From positions 806,001-870,000 of the forward strand of contig CAVXFB010000008.1 of the NCBI GenBank assembly GCA_963760935.1: a stretch of DNA of 64,000 nucleotides, read 5' to 3'. Shown piece by piece: positions 62,713-64,000 of the stretch (the first letter of the stretch is position 1; every line of letters begins with the position of its first letter). The stretch is from CAVXFB01 sp963760935. Lineage in GTDB: Bacteria; Planctomycetota; Planctomycetia; Pirellulales; Thermoguttaceae. The position numbers and the translations under genes are program-made. The notes under the pieces were generated by a model, which did no database searches, was not told where the DNA came from, and saw only the letters and a program-made list of their open reading frames with translations.

Positions 62713-64000
62713 TCACCCGGTCTCGGCCTTCTTGGCGTCGGCCGAAGGCCCTGAGTCGTCGGCCGGTCGTCGTGGGGCGGCATCGGCGGTTCCCGGCGCC
62801 AGCATGGCGCTCGGGGCGTTGGCCTCGATCACGTCGCGGAGTTCGTCCGTATCGATCACTTCCTTTTCGATCAGACGTTCTGCCAAGGCTACCAGAGCCG
62901 TGCGGCGGTTCTGCAGAATGCCGCGGACGACGCTGAGCGACTTTTCGATGATTCGGGCGATTTCTTCATCGATTTCCTGACTGGTGTGCTCGCTGTGCGT
63001 CCGATCCCGCGGGAAGTCGTCGCCGGCGGCCAGGAAGGCCGAGCGGCGGCTCTCGCGGAAGGTAACTCGTCCGAGGCGGCTCATGCCGTAGTCCATCACC
63101 ATGCTTCGAGCCAGCTCGGTGGCACGCTCGAGGTCGTTCTGGGCACCGGTCGAAACGTCGCCGAATATGATCTCTTCGCCGACCGTGCCTGCCAGCAACA
63201 CGTGGATGCGGCTCTCCAACTCGCTCTGCGTCATCAGGTAGCGATCCCCCTCGGGGCGCTGCATCGTGTAGCCAAGGGCGGCCAACCCGCGAGGGATGAT
63301 AGACACTTTGTGCACGGGGTCGGTGTTGGGCAGGCTGTAGGCCACCAGGGCGTGGGCGCTCTCGTGATAGGCGACGCGCTGCTTTTCATCGGCGTGCATT
63401 ACCCGCTGCTTCTTTTCGAGGCCGGCCGTTACCCGCTCCACTCCCTCGTTGAACTCGTCCATCGTGACTGCCGGCTTGGCCTTTCGCGCGGCCAACAGGG
63501 CGGCCTCGTTGACGAGATTCGCCAAGTCGGCCCCGACGAAACCGGACGTGATGCGGGCCACCGCCTGAAGGTCGACCGCTTCGCCCAGCTTGACCTTGGC
63601 CACGTGGACCTTGAGGATTTGCTCGCGGCCGCGTACGTCGGGCCGATCGACCAACACGTGCCGGTCGAAACGTCCGGGTCGCAACAGGGCCGGATCGAGC
63701 GTTTCGGGACGATTCGTGGCGGCCGTTACGATGACGCCGCTATTCGAGGTAAAGCCGTCCATTTCGACCAGCAGCGCATTGAGGGTCTGCTCGCGCTCGT
63801 CGTGGCCGCCGACGACGCTCGAACCGCGGGTCTTGCCCAGCGCGTCGAGCTCGTCGATGAAGATGATGCAGGGGGACTTGGCTTGGGCCTGCTGGAACAT
63901 GTCGCGGACACGTGCGGCGCCGACGCCGACGAACATTTCCACGAAGTCGGAGCCCGACAGGCTGAAGAAGGGCACGCCCGCCTCGCCGGCGATAGCCTTG
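62713..64000 (-). CDS. ftsH: ATP-dependent zinc metalloprotease FtsH (5' partial)
   Basis: Membrane-bound AAA protease that degrades misfolded and regulatory proteins. The window holds the part from about the AAA domain: KAIAGEAGVPFFSLSGSDFVEMFVGVGAARVRDMF, Walker B IIFIDELDAL, second region of homology ATNRPETLDPALLRPGRFDR, and the peptidase motif HESAH, with the third zinc ligand Asp in the SMVMDYGMS area. The N-terminal membrane spans and Walker A are beyond base 64000. Ends in a Pro/Ala-rich tail at 62713. Minus strand. Confidence 0.95.
   Translation of the reverse strand, partial: KAIAGEAGVPFFSLSGSDFVEMFVGVGAARVRDMFQQAQAKSPCIIFIDELDALGKTRGSSVVGGHDEREQTLNALLVEMDGFTSNSGVIVTAATNRPETLDPALLRPGRFDRHVLVDRPDVRGREQILKVHVAKVKLGEAVDLQAVARITSGFVGADLANLVNEAALLAARKAKPAVTMDEFNEGVERVTAGLEKKQRVMHADEKQRVAYHESAHALVAYSLPNTDPVHKVSIIPRGLAALGYTMQRPEGDRYLMTQSELESRIHVLLAGTVGEEIIFGDVSTGAQNDLERATELARSMVMDYGMSRLGRVTFRESRRSAFLAAGDDFPRDRTHSEHTSQEIDEEIARIIEKSLSVVRGILQNRRTALVALAERLIEKEVIDTDELRDVIEANAPSAMLAPGTADAAPRRPADDSGPSADAKKAETG

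Noticed and set aside
1..64000. tRNA or rRNA genes
   Set aside because: No cloverleaf with a GGTTCGAATCC-type arm or rRNA-like stretch was recognised by eye; a covariance search would be needed to exclude them.

Overview
The window looks like chromosomal DNA of a planctomycete, probably Pirellulales-like (inference). The signs are several PEP-CTERM secreted proteins, one with dockerin-like repeats, a DUF1559 pseudopilin with the H-X9-DG signature, a DUF1080 protein, lipid A genes of a diderm (lpxD, lpxI), a long minus-strand pseudopilin/secretion operon, and many dispersed intergenic repeats. GC content is high. No rRNA, tRNA or CRISPR array was recognised.

Layout. 1-6.8 kb: secreted and surface proteins on the minus strand (a beta-helix/dockerin/PEP-CTERM protein, a DUF1559 pseudopilin, and an intact and a decayed LamG PEP-CTERM paralogue sharing a 20-bp upstream element). 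7.3-11.1 kb: housekeeping metabolism (pyrK, nadB, trpD). 11.1-15.8 kb: insertion-sequence area. An IS903-like element with a perfect 9-bp target duplication splits an SGNH hydrolase gene, and an IS1380-type element sits directly behind a FabZ-like gene. 15.9-24.4 kb: GH10-like protein, LuxR-type response regulator, pyruvoyl-dependent arginine decarboxylase, lipoprotein, HtrA protease, GH130 enzyme. 24.6-29.9 kb: three tandem DUF5060/DUF4038-like secreted proteins. 30-33.6 kb: a bacterial DNA topoisomerase VI operon (B and A subunits) interrupted by a GxxExxY nuclease-like cassette with terminal inverted repeats. 34-40.8 kb: small secreted proteins, a Gly-rich TPR protein, lpxD-lpxI, a LOG protein, a prepilin-peptidase-like protein. 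40.9-59.2 kb: minus-strand run pilB2-pilT-pilB1-gspF-gspG-like-gspH-like-pilV-like-very large protein-small basic protein-ubiD. 59.5-64 kb: DUF1080 protein, a duplicated GNAT-like protein, and the 3' part of ftsH running off the edge.

Three things stand out. First, four successive genes of the pseudopilin operon carry repeat DNA (heptanucleotide arrays, a 97-bp element with perfect inverted termini, long palindromes) in frame between a good start codon and the prepilin-type segment, giving predicted leaders of about 45 to 127 residues. Second, the GxxExxY cassette has become the middle gene of the topoisomerase VI operon and supplies the last codons and the stop of subunit B. Third, about ten otherwise well conserved reading frames are broken by single-base shifts, some in short G or C runs. 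This points to consensus errors in the assembly rather than mass gene decay. Such genes are reported here as one gene with the shift noted.
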